From: an uncultured Bacteroidales bacterium
Lineage (GTDB): Bacteria; Bacteroidota; Bacteroidia; Bacteroidales; UBA932
Assembly: GCA_946184255.1 (NCBI GenBank)
Contig: CAMHFA010000094.1
Location: 1-5,316, forward strand
Direction of reading: 5' to 3'
DNA length: 5,316 nucleotides
This document shows, piece by piece, positions 1 through 5,316 of the stretch. The notes beneath the pieces were generated by a model. It did no database searches and was not told the origin of the DNA. It was given only the letters and a program-made list of their open reading frames with translations. Within the stretch, counting starts at the first letter, position 1. Each line of letters begins with the position of its first letter. The translations under genes were made by a program, and so were the position numbers.

Positions 1-1
1 C

Positions 2-763
2 AAGGACCGTCACCTCCTGCCTACCGAAGGCCACCGCTTCCTTCCTTACATAGTGACCATCGTCGATGAATATGCTGACCTGACTATGTCCGTCGGTGGC
101 GGAGGCGATGCCAAGGCTCAGTCCAGGAGCATTTCCACCTCCATTATCCGCCTGGCCCAGAAGGGAAGGGCTGCTGGAATACATATCGTCCTTGCTACCC
201 AGAGACCTTCAGTCGATGTCATCACCGGTCTTATCAAGGCCAATTTCCCTACCAGGATTGCCTTCAGGGTTATCTCCAGGATCGATTCATCTACAATTCT
301 CGATTCTCCGGGAGCAGAGAAACTGATCGGAAGGGGAGACATGCTCTATTATGCCGGAGTGGAGATGGAGAGGGTCCAGTGCGCCCTTATCGACAGCGAC
401 GAGATCAACAAGCTCACGGAGTTTGTTGGTTCGCAGCAGGGTTACAAGAAGAGCTACAACACTCCTTATTATCTCCCTGACGTCGAAGAAGCCACAGAAG
501 ACGGGTCGGGAGGAATGGTGGACATGAAGAACCTTGACGAACGCTTTGAGGAGGCGGCAAGGATGATCGTAATGAATCAGAGGGGTTCAACTTCCGACTT
601 GCAAAGGCGTCTTGGGATGGGTTATGCCAAGGCCGGCCGTGTTATGGACCAGCTCGAGGCTGCAGGTATAGTCGGTCCTCAGGAAGGATCCAAGCCCAGG
701 CAGGTTTTGATCTCCAGCCTGGAAGAACTCGAAAAGGTCCTGGAGGCGTTCCGGAACCAGTAA
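2..763 (+). CDS. ftsK: DNA translocase FtsK/SpoIIIE, C-terminal part (5' end outside window)
   Basis: This is the last 253 residues of an FtsK/SpoIIIE-type septal DNA pump, which uses ATP to move chromosome ends through the closing septum and to activate Xer recombination at dif. The frame is open from base 2, so the gene enters from the left and the GTG at 53 is internal. Counting from the first full codon, the Walker B segment is IVDEYADL (Asp22, Glu23), followed by the family motifs ATQRPSVDVITG (from about residue 65), RIAFRV and GRGDMLYY. Residues from about 179 to 245 form the winged-helix gamma domain (ERFEEAARMIV, SDLQRRLGMGYAKAGRVMDQLE, AAGIVGP) that in this family reads polar KOPS-type sequences. 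The Walker A region, the linker and the N-terminal membrane domain lie outside the window. An oddity is a Gly/Ser-rich stretch after Walker B that is about nine residues longer than I expect and lacks the usual EVE/EVED-like motif. The lolA-like gene follows after 40 bp on the same strand, a common Bacteroidales arrangement. Confidence 0.96.
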   Translation, partial: KDRHLLPTEGHRFLPYIVTIVDEYADLTMSVGGGGDAKAQSRSISTSIIRLAQKGRAAGIHIVLATQRPSVDVITGLIKANFPTRIAFRVISRIDSSTILDSPGAEKLIGRGDMLYYAGVEMERVQCALIDSDEINKLTEFVGSQQGYKKSYNTPYYLPDVEEATEDGSGGMVDMKNLDERFEEAARMIVMNQRGSTSDLQRRLGMGYAKAGRVMDQLEAAGIVGPQEGSKPRQVLISSLEELEKVLEAFRNQ

Positions 764-772
764 TGTCCTCTG

Positions 773-788
773 TGGCACAAGTTGTGCA
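773..788 (+). promoter_or_regulatory. Possible sigma-54 (-24/-12) promoter overlapping a palindrome
   Basis: In the 40 bp between ftsK and the lolA-like gene, TGGCACAAGTTGTGCA matches the sigma-54 consensus TGGCACR-N4-TTGCW at all defined positions but one (G for the first T of the -12 block). The GG and GC pairs are at the correct spacing. It contains the perfect palindrome GCACAA-G-TTGTGC (775-787), which could instead be an operator or a small hairpin. A sigma-54 start would fall near 799, only about 5 nt before the ATG at 804. That very short leader, and the possibility of a chance match, keep confidence low. Confidence 0.25.
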
Positions 789-803
789 ATCCGCAACAGT
801 ATC

Positions 804-1457
804 ATGAAAAAGACAGCTATCATAATCGCCGCCATTGTATTCGTGCTCTCCGGAGCAGATTGCGGTGCAAAGAGCAAGACTCTTGGAAGTTTCATCGAGA
901 AGGTTTCTTCCTCACTCGTGTCGTTCAACTACACTTTTTCCATGCAGCCTGCTGGCTCCAAGTCCAAGATGACGGGAGAGGGGAAGGTGAAAGTCCAGGA
1001 CAATTGTTTCTTCCTTGAGGGCAACGGCCTTGAGGTCTGGTGCGACGGGTCCACCCGCTGGACGATTGACAGGATCTCTGAGGAGGCCCTTGTCGAACCG
1101 GTGGATGGCTCTTCCGAAAGTTTCGCCACTAATCCTGCCCTTATGATCACTGCGGTGGACGAAGCCTTTGAGGAAGTGTCCTTCGGAAGTTCCAAATTCG
1201 GAGGCAAGACTGTCGATGCCTCCACATTGACTCCCATCATGAAGGGGAAGTCTTCAATGGACATTGCCGGACTTAAGCTCTTTTTCAAGAGCGGTACTTC
1301 CGAGTTGGTCGGAGCGGAGATCAAACTCAATGACGGATCTGTTTCGGAATTCTCCATCTCCGGCTTGTCTTTCCAGGAGAAAGGGAATGAAAAAGGGTCC
1401 TTCCGATTTGACGAAAAAACCCTTGGCAGTTCCTATGTCATTACCGATTTGAGGTAA
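804..1457 (+). CDS. LolA-like outer-membrane lipoprotein carrier protein
   Basis: A 217-residue secreted protein of the LolA-like family, which carries lipoproteins through the periplasm from the inner-membrane Lol exporter to the outer membrane. The N-terminus MKKTAIIIAAIVFVLSG is a clear signal peptide. The Cys at residue 20 is preceded by Asp, so it is a poor lipobox, and type I cleavage near residues 18-22 is more likely. The mature part shows the family pattern: a short helix (LGSFIEKVSSSLVSFNYTFS), then beta strands with the YTFSM, GEGKVKVQDNCFFLEGNGLEVWCDGSTRWTID-type progression, an acidic helix-like stretch (PALMITAVDEAFEEV) and a C-terminal sheet ending in GSFRFDEKTLGSSYVITDLR. The ATG at 804 is the only start that leaves the signal peptide complete; no Shine-Dalgarno sequence precedes it, as is normal in Bacteroidota. 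The gene sits 40 bp after ftsK, probably co-transcribed, and ends 2 bp from the convergent lipoprotein gene. Sequence similarity in this family is weak, so the call rests on pattern and context. Confidence 0.85.
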   Translation: MKKTAIIIAAIVFVLSGADCGAKSKTLGSFIEKVSSSLVSFNYTFSMQPAGSKSKMTGEGKVKVQDNCFFLEGNGLEVWCDGSTRWTIDRISEEALVEPVDGSSESFATNPALMITAVDEAFEEVSFGSSKFGGKTVDASTLTPIMKGKSSMDIAGLKLFFKSGTSELVGAEIKLNDGSVSEFSISGLSFQEKGNEKGSFRFDEKTLGSSYVITDLR

Positions 1458-1459
1458 TC

Positions 1460-2452
1460 CTAATCCTTTACACACCTTACCGAAGCCCTGAAGTAGTCCT
1501 TGCTACCTTTAGCGCTGAATAAGTTGTCCTTATCAACGTAGATATACCTGTACAAGGCGCTTTCTCCATCTTCATCCGATGTCCAGAACACGGCGTAGCT
1601 ATCTATGCCGACGTATTTATGGGTGTCTCCCTGGTCGATGGCATAGCCTATCGGAAGGGCTGAGAACTTTGAGTTGTTGGTGATTTTGACGTCCGGCCAG
1701 TAGGTCCACATCTTATTTCCAAGGAAGTATGCGTCGGCCATCAGGGAGCCTGCAGCGCCATAGATGGTTTCACCGCGACCTGCCTCGGTGCCTGTCAAAG
1801 CGACGAAATCCGCGTCAGAAGGAAGGTGCCAGCCGTCAGGGCAGGCCTTAATGGCCTCATTCCATGTGTAGAGCTTTCCGAAAATCGGATCAACCGCAGT
1901 ACTGTAGCCGTAAGACACTCCGTATTCCTTATAGCTCAGGTTGTTTTGCATCCAGACATTCCCTCCGGTGGTGGCGAGATAGTAGGTCATCCCGTCCCTG
2001 GGATCCTTGAAAGTGGTGGAATCAATCTGGTACCCGGCCTTGGTGATGGTGACATCGACTGTCGGATCCACTACACAAAACTCCTGGTAGGCAGAGAGAG
2101 GTGTGTAGCCAGTGGCAAACGCATTGCTTGTGATGGAATAGGTACCAACCTCAAGTGGCATGGTGACGGTCCATGATCCATCGCCTGTCCCGGTTTCCTT
2201 TTTAGTGGTGTCCCTGGCGGAGAGCCATGAGGAAGTCCAGGAATAGCCGACATTGCCGGTAGTGGGGTTTGACGCTCCGGTAGGCACAAGTGTGAAGGTT
2301 TCACCAGTCAGGACGAAGTCCGGGATGGAGAAGGTAAGCTTGCCATCAAGGTAGGGGTCGGATTTCTCTTCTTTATCCTTCTTATGGCAGGAAGGAAGAA
2401 CCAGCATGGAGATGGCCGTGCCCAATATGAGGAGGTTTCTGAATTTCATCAT
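1460..2452 (-). CDS. FISUMP-domain lipoprotein with N-terminal Ig-like region
   Basis: A predicted lipoprotein of 330 residues. The reading frame is open up to 2479, but the tandem ATGs at 2452 and 2449 give a proper signal peptide (MKFRNLLILGTAISML), so I start there. The lipobox VLPSC places the lipidated Cys at residue 22. It is followed by HKKDKEEKSD, a charged stretch resembling the lipoprotein export signal that sends Bacteroidota lipoproteins to the cell surface. Residues from about 35 to 140 look like an Ig/PKD-type beta domain (DGSWTVTMPLEVGTYSITSNAFA). Residues from about 149 to the end are a Fibrobacter succinogenes major paralogous (FISUMP) domain, with DPRDGMTYY (150-158), WMQNNLSY (from Trp167), CPDGWHLPSDADF (from Cys204) and the terminal FRASVRCVKD. 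The biochemical role of FISUMP domains is not established; surface adhesion or polymer binding is conjecture. It is transcribed divergently from apbE, and its stop lies 2 bp from that of the lolA-like gene. I found no convincing promoter. Confidence 0.88.
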   Translation of the reverse strand: MMKFRNLLILGTAISMLVLPSCHKKDKEEKSDPYLDGKLTFSIPDFVLTGETFTLVPTGASNPTTGNVGYSWTSSWLSARDTTKKETGTGDGSWTVTMPLEVGTYSITSNAFATGYTPLSAYQEFCVVDPTVDVTITKAGYQIDSTTFKDPRDGMTYYLATTGGNVWMQNNLSYKEYGVSYGYSTAVDPIFGKLYTWNEAIKACPDGWHLPSDADFVALTGTEAGRGETIYGAAGSLMADAYFLGNKMWTYWPDVKITNNSKFSALPIGYAIDQGDTHKYVGIDSYAVFWTSDEDGESALYRYIYVDKDNLFSAKGSKDYFRASVRCVKD

Positions 2453-2562
2453 AATAACTTCAACATGCAAATATCGCATAAAAAATGCAAAAACGGTATT
2501 CTTTAAGCAAAAACCAGTCCATGATGGCAGGAATTACGTCGCAAATTACTATTATTGCAACG
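2453..2562. promoter_or_regulatory. Divergent intergenic region with 20-bp-spaced GCAAA repeats
   Basis: This 110 bp A/T-rich region separates the leftward FISUMP lipoprotein gene from the rightward apbE and must hold the promoters of both unless either lies further out. GCAAA(T/A)A occurs at 2467, 2487 and 2507, exactly 20 bp apart; the last two are identical for eight bases (GCAAAAAC). Partial palindromes ATGC-N7-GCAT (2465-2479) and GCAT-N5-ATGC (2476-2488) overlap the first repeats. I looked for the Bacteroidota -7 motif TAnnTTTG with a TTG-type -33 element. One-mismatch -7 candidates exist (plus strand TATTATTG at 2550-2557; minus strand GATATTTG at 2475-2468), but neither has a -33 element at the right distance or a comfortable leader length. 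Confidence 0.4.
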
Positions 2563-3585
2563 ATGAAGGCAAACATTAAGCACTGTTCCAGTTTCTCCTT
2601 ATTCCTATGGCTGATAGCCTCCCTGGTGTCCTGTACTCCCGCGGATAACTATTGCCAGTTGACTGGTTACGCACAAGGAGGGACATATTCCGTGAAGTTC
2701 AACAGGAAAGGAGTCAAGACTCCCTTGGATGAGATCAAGTGGACAGTCGATTCCATCCTGACAATGATTGACACCACCCTATCCGGTTACAACAAGGGAT
2801 CCCAGCTAAGCCGCTTCAACGAAGGCAGGCTGGCAGAACCGAACGCCATGTTCAAGGACATATATTCAATGTCCAGAAGGTTCTTTGACGAGACCGGAGG
2901 GGCCCTTGATGTGGCGGCAGGTCCGCTCTTCGACATCTGGGGTTTCGGTTTCACTTCAGACCGGATGCCTTCCCAGCATCAGGTGGACAGCGTCCGCGCC
3001 ATCTGCGGAATGGACAAGCTTGGGGACGACATGGCTCCTCTGGTCCCGGGAATATCTCCACGTCTCAACTTCAACGCCATAGCCCAGGGCTACACAAGCG
3101 ACCGGATTGCGGATTACCTTCATTCCATCGGAGTACGGGACATGCTGGTGGATATCGGGGAGATCTACTGCGAGGGAGTGAACCAGAAGGGTAATCCGTG
3201 GTCCATAGGAATAGACCGTCCTATCGACGGCAACATGACTCCTGGTGCCGACCTTGATGGAATATGGAAAGGTGACGGAAGCGGAAGGGGAGTGGTGACC
3301 TCCGGCAACTACCGGAAATTCTATGAGAAGGACGGTAAGAAATACTCCCACACAATCGATCCCAGGACCGGCTACCCGGTACAGCATAATCTTCTCAGTG
3401 CTACGATTATAGCTCCTGATGCGGCTACAGCGGATGCCTTCGCCACCTATTGCATGGTGATAGGACTCGAAGAATCCAAAGCCTTCATCTCCTCCAGGGA
3501 TGATATAGAAGGCTATCTTATTTATGCGGATGGGGACCGTATGTATGAATGGGCATCTTCTGGCTTCAATCTTGCAGTAAATTGA
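2563..3585 (+). CDS. apbE: FAD:protein FMN transferase (ApbE), lipoprotein
   Basis: ApbE transfers the FMN half of FAD to a threonine or serine of target flavoproteins, in Bacteroidota typically NqrB/NqrC or Rnf subunits, on the outer face of the cytoplasmic membrane; no such target lies in this window. I choose the ATG at 2563 (340 residues) because it directly precedes a lipoprotein signal peptide: a hydrophobic run, then LVSC with the lipidated Cys at residue 24. Starts at 2485 or 2521 would add up to 26 unneeded residues. Family motifs in order: LSGYNKGSQLSRFNEG, GGALDVAAGPLFDIWGFG, LNFNAIAQGYTSD (168-180), LVDIGEIYCEG (Asp197, Gly199), TSGNYRKFY (from Thr246), HTIDPRTGYP (His263 to Pro272) and DAATADAFAT (286-295), where Asp291 and Thr295 are at the expected Mg2+ ligand positions. 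In the DIGGE-like motif one Gly is missing (DIGEI). Length is normal for the family. A small lipoprotein gene follows 22 bp later and is probably in the same operon. Confidence 0.95.
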   Translation: MKANIKHCSSFSLFLWLIASLVSCTPADNYCQLTGYAQGGTYSVKFNRKGVKTPLDEIKWTVDSILTMIDTTLSGYNKGSQLSRFNEGRLAEPNAMFKDIYSMSRRFFDETGGALDVAAGPLFDIWGFGFTSDRMPSQHQVDSVRAICGMDKLGDDMAPLVPGISPRLNFNAIAQGYTSDRIADYLHSIGVRDMLVDIGEIYCEGVNQKGNPWSIGIDRPIDGNMTPGADLDGIWKGDGSGRGVVTSGNYRKFYEKDGKKYSHTIDPRTGYPVQHNLLSATIIAPDAATADAFATYCMVIGLEESKAFISSRDDIEGYLIYADGDRMYEWASSGFNLAVN

Positions 3586-3607
3586 TCCCGGCAATCATAT
3601 TATTCAG

Positions 3608-4042
3608 ATGAGCAGGTCAAACAAATGCTTTTTCGTCTTCATCGGCGCAGTGATTCTCCTCTCTGCCGGGTGCAGTACCATGAGCAGGACGGAGAAACAG
3701 CTCGCAAAGGTGGATTCATTCGACTATCCCGACATCCCTTCCCCTGGGATGATTCCGCCGGAGCGTCCGAGGAACACGGGGCTCGTCTATTCCAATGATG
3801 TCCTTATCGTAAGCTACGACATCGAGGTCGGAAAGGATCCTCTCCGCAAGGCTATAAGGAAATATGGGGCCGAATTGATCTACGACTATAAGATTATAAA
3901 CGCCATGGCTATCAGGGTGGCTGATCCATCCAGGTTGGATGAGCAGATTGCCCGTTTTGAGAAAGTCCGTGGAGTGCTTCAGGTGTCAAGGGACCAGGTC
4001 CATTATCTAGATCCTGTCCGGCCGGCTATGGAATTCAAATAG
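3608..4042 (+). CDS. Small lipoprotein with subtilase-propeptide/I9-inhibitor-like domain
   Basis: A 144-residue predicted lipoprotein that I cannot assign to a named gene. The signal peptide (FFVFIGAVILLSAGC) ends in an acceptable lipobox with Cys22. A Pro-rich linker covers about residues 40-60 (YPDIPSPGMIPPERPRN). Residues from about 65 to 135 look like a ferredoxin-type alpha/beta domain of the subtilase propeptide / I9 inhibitor kind: strand VLIVSYDIE, helix DPLRKAIRKYGAELI, the paired strands YDYKIINAMAIRVAD, helix RLDEQIARFEKV, then a last strand RGVLQVSRDQVHYL. In subtilisin-like proteases this domain precedes and chaperones or inhibits the catalytic domain; here no protease follows and the protein ends soon after. 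It may inhibit a protease acting at the envelope, or the fold may be reused for another task; this is inference. The gene lies 22 bp after apbE, and its end overlaps the convergent truB by 8 bp. Confidence 0.75.
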   Translation: MSRSNKCFFVFIGAVILLSAGCSTMSRTEKQLAKVDSFDYPDIPSPGMIPPERPRNTGLVYSNDVLIVSYDIEVGKDPLRKAIRKYGAELIYDYKIINAMAIRVADPSRLDEQIARFEKVRGVLQVSRDQVHYLDPVRPAMEFK

Positions 4043-4978
4043 AAAGCAAGGCAGTTGCCTGATCGATATCAAGGGCGGTTTCCACTGTGAAGCCGCCCGA
4101 TTTTGTCCTGCACAGGGATCTCAGGTGGGCTCCGGAACCCAGTGCCTCTCCGAGGTCCCGGGCGAATGCGCGGATGTAGGTGCCCTTGCTGCAGGCGATC
4201 CGGATGTCGGCATTGATGAGTGCCAGTCCCGAAGTGTCTGCAACATTGATCCTGCTATTCGGATTCCTATCAAGATCTGTTGGCCGGGGTGCTGCCGGAC
4301 TAGTTGTTGTCTGCAGGTGGAACTGTGAATCCTGGCCGTACTCAGCCGCAGCGAAGCGAGGATGGACTCGGCCATGGTTCAGCAGTTCACCTGCCTTGTC
4401 ATTAGAGTACAGGGATAGAAGTTCCAGTTCGTAGATATTGATCCGCTGGACATTCAGCGTTTCGGCAATCCCTTTTCCTTGAACTGCTTCCTTGCCAACT
4501 CGTAAGCCCTGACTCCGTCCACTGATTTGGCGGAGAAAAGCGGGGCAACCTGGTCATGTTCTCCTAGGAAGCGGGGCAGTATCGCCCTGATGGACTCTTC
4601 CGTCACATTGTCTGTCGGGAATGTCCTGTCCACCGCCTTCTCAAGGTCATAGGAAGGGGTGGTGGCGCCGAATGAAATCCCGGCAATATATTCCTTGCCC
4701 TCTTTCTGGAGAGTCTCGGCCAGCCGGGTAGCCTTGCCTATGCAGACGAGTAGGACTCCGGTGGCAAGGGGGTCGAGAGTGCCGGCGTGGCCAACTTTCA
4801 GGTTTTTCTTCCCAAAGTGGCGGCATGCGGCCCATTTGAGCTTCCGGATGACATCGGCCGAGGTCCAGCGCCATGGCTTGTCGATGGGCATGATTATCCC
4901 GTCGGGGTAGTCTTCAATATTCCCCGACAGTCCTTTGCCTACAAGGTCCCTGTTCGCTATGAGGGCCTTGATTTCCAA
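4035..4978 (-). pseudogene. truB: tRNA pseudouridine(55) synthase TruB, split by an apparent frameshift
   Basis: TruB converts U55 of tRNA to pseudouridine in the T loop. The first reading frame (4978 to 4454, 174 codons) holds the DKP-x-x-WTS segment (DKPWRWTSADVIRK, with Arg where Gly is usual), the catalytic motif GHAGTLDPLATGVLL with nucleophile Asp69, KEYIAGISFGATT, and QVAPLFSAKSVDGVRAYELAR. It then ends LPKR-stop. Reading in the -1 frame from the AAAAGGG run restores KGIAETLNVQRINIYELELLS and continues without a stop through IACSKGTYIRAFARDLGEALGSG, HLRSLCRTKSGGF and TALDID to TGA at 4037-4035. One extra A or G in the run would give a continuous protein of 314 residues. About 61 residues between LYSN and INADIR (roughly 4400-4218) are an unusual insertion. 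The start is TTG at 4978, directly after the rpiB stop; the next ATG (4891) would remove the conserved DG before DKP. Both halves look well preserved, so a sequencing error or recent event is as likely as true loss. Confidence 0.85.
4470..4476 (-). other. Frameshift point in truB (AAAAGGG run)
   Basis: On the minus strand the upstream frame reads AAG GAA AAG GGA and the downstream frame reads GAA-to-GGG-ATT-GCC shifted by -1. Adding one A or one G here rejoins the two frames to give KEKGIAETLNVQ. The 0-frame codons GAA-AAG end in the A-AAG tetramer known to allow -1 slippage at some bacterial frameshift sites, but this is not the strong A-AAA-AAG heptamer. A 5-bp hairpin (CGCTG/CAGCG, 4459-4444) follows about 10 nt downstream and contains the 0-frame TGA. 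Confidence 0.7.
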
Positions 4979-5316
4979 TTATTTAAGATCGATTTTCTGC
5001 CTGCGCCTCTCGTGGCGTCCTCCTTCTGCAGGAGTGGAGAGCCAGGTAGCCAGGATGCGGGTTGCCATCTGGTAGGAGATGAAGCGTGCCGGCATCACGA
5101 GGACATTGGCATCATTGTGGGCCTTGATGAGTCTCGCGATCTCACTGTTCCATGCTATTCCGGCACGGATACCTTCGTGTTTGTTGAGGGTCATGGCCAT
5201 TCCGTTCCCCGTTCCGCAAAGTGCTACACCCACTTCTACTTCCTTCTTGCTCACAGCTTCGGCGAGTGAGTGGGCGAAGTCAGGGAAGTCGCAGCTGACT
5301 TCCGTGTAGGTGCCAT
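4979..5316 (-). CDS. rpiB: Ribose-5-phosphate isomerase B (RpiB/LacAB family), 5' end outside window
   Basis: The last 111 residues of a cytoplasmic RpiB, which interconverts ribose 5-phosphate and ribulose 5-phosphate in the non-oxidative pentose phosphate pathway. The frame is open to the right edge, so the GTG at 5254 is internal. Seen in order from the window edge: GTYTEVSCDFPDFAHSLAEAV, then GVALCGTGNGM with the catalytic Cys at visible residue 33, GIRAGIAW, the conserved AHNDANVLVMPAR with His at visible residue 66, and the terminal EGGRHERRRQKIDL. The Cys-His distance equals that of E. coli RpiB (Cys66, His99), so about 33 residues are missing. Asn in GTGNG replaces the more usual Ile. 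The stop codon TAA (4981-4979) is followed immediately and in the same frame by the TTG start of truB, which suggests one transcript. Family members also include sugar-phosphate isomerases for galactose 6-phosphate and allose 6-phosphate, but nothing here points to those. Confidence 0.93.
   Translation of the reverse strand, partial: GTYTEVSCDFPDFAHSLAEAVSKKEVEVGVALCGTGNGMAMTLNKHEGIRAGIAWNSEIARLIKAHNDANVLVMPARFISYQMATRILATWLSTPAEGGRHERRRQKIDLK

Noticed and set aside
1440..1458. Inverted repeat ATTACC-N7-GGTAAT across the lolA-like stop codon as a bidirectional terminator
   Set aside because: The stem is only 6 bp with two G:C pairs, the loop is 7 nt, and no T-run follows on either strand.
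2453..2479. Longer start at 2479 for the FISUMP lipoprotein
   Set aside because: The tandem ATGs at 2452 and 2449 give a standard signal peptide; nine extra residues before it are not needed.
2550..2557. TATTATTG as the -7 element of an apbE promoter
   Set aside because: It has one mismatch to TAnnTTTG, no TTG-type -33 partner at the right distance, and would place the start at about the ATG itself.
2485..2562. Longer apbE start at 2485 (or 2521), adding up to 26 residues
   Set aside because: The extension lies before a complete lipoprotein signal peptide that starts at 2563 and would spoil it; the added residues match nothing in ApbE.
2956..3594. Minus-strand 212-codon ORF opposite apbE
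   Set aside because: It is antisense to a gene with all ApbE motifs and its translation has no recognisable domain.
4121..4375. Minus-strand 84-codon ORF within the 3' part of truB
   Set aside because: It is out of frame with the conserved TruB C-terminus read over the same bases and has no recognisable motif.
4787..5269. Plus-strand 160-codon ORF opposite truB and rpiB
   Set aside because: It lies antisense to two conserved enzyme genes, shows no domain or signal peptide and has the look of a shadow frame.

Overview
This 5.3 kb stretch looks like chromosomal core sequence from a member of the Bacteroidota, most likely the Bacteroidales. The FtsK and LolA-like sequences, the FISUMP-domain lipoprotein, the three lipoprotein signal peptides and the absence of Shine-Dalgarno sequences before the starts all fit. 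Base composition is moderate, by eye near 50% G+C. I see no mobile element, tRNA, rRNA or CRISPR array.

Layout, left to right. The 3' part of ftsK (DNA translocase) runs rightwards off the left edge and is followed after 40 bp by a LolA-like periplasmic lipoprotein carrier. Only 2 bp later a leftward gene for a FISUMP-domain lipoprotein begins at its 3' end. A 110 bp divergent intergenic region (2453-2562) separates it from a rightward pair: apbE (FAD:protein FMN transferase, itself a lipoprotein) and, 22 bp on, a small lipoprotein whose C-terminal domain resembles a subtilase propeptide / I9 inhibitor. The right end is a leftward pair, rpiB (5' end outside the window) followed without spacing by truB. 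The end of truB overlaps the end of the small lipoprotein gene by 8 bp.

The main anomaly is truB. The ORF that carries the catalytic motif stops after 174 codons, but the rest of the protein, including the CSKGTYIR motif, is intact in the -1 frame down to position 4035. The two frames meet at an AAAAGGG run (4476-4470 on the minus strand). This is a homopolymer sequencing error, a real frameshift mutation, or ribosomal frameshifting; the sequence alone does not decide, though the intact downstream frame argues against an old dead gene. The same gene also has about 61 unusual residues inserted in its C-terminal half.

Other points of interest: the stand-alone propeptide-like lipoprotein, a good match to a sigma-54 -24/-12 promoter embedded in a palindrome between ftsK and lolA, three GCAAA-type repeats at exactly 20 bp spacing in the divergent intergenic region, and a lengthened segment after the FtsK Walker B motif. 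I found no convincing new multi-gene system; most of the window is ordinary housekeeping and envelope genes.
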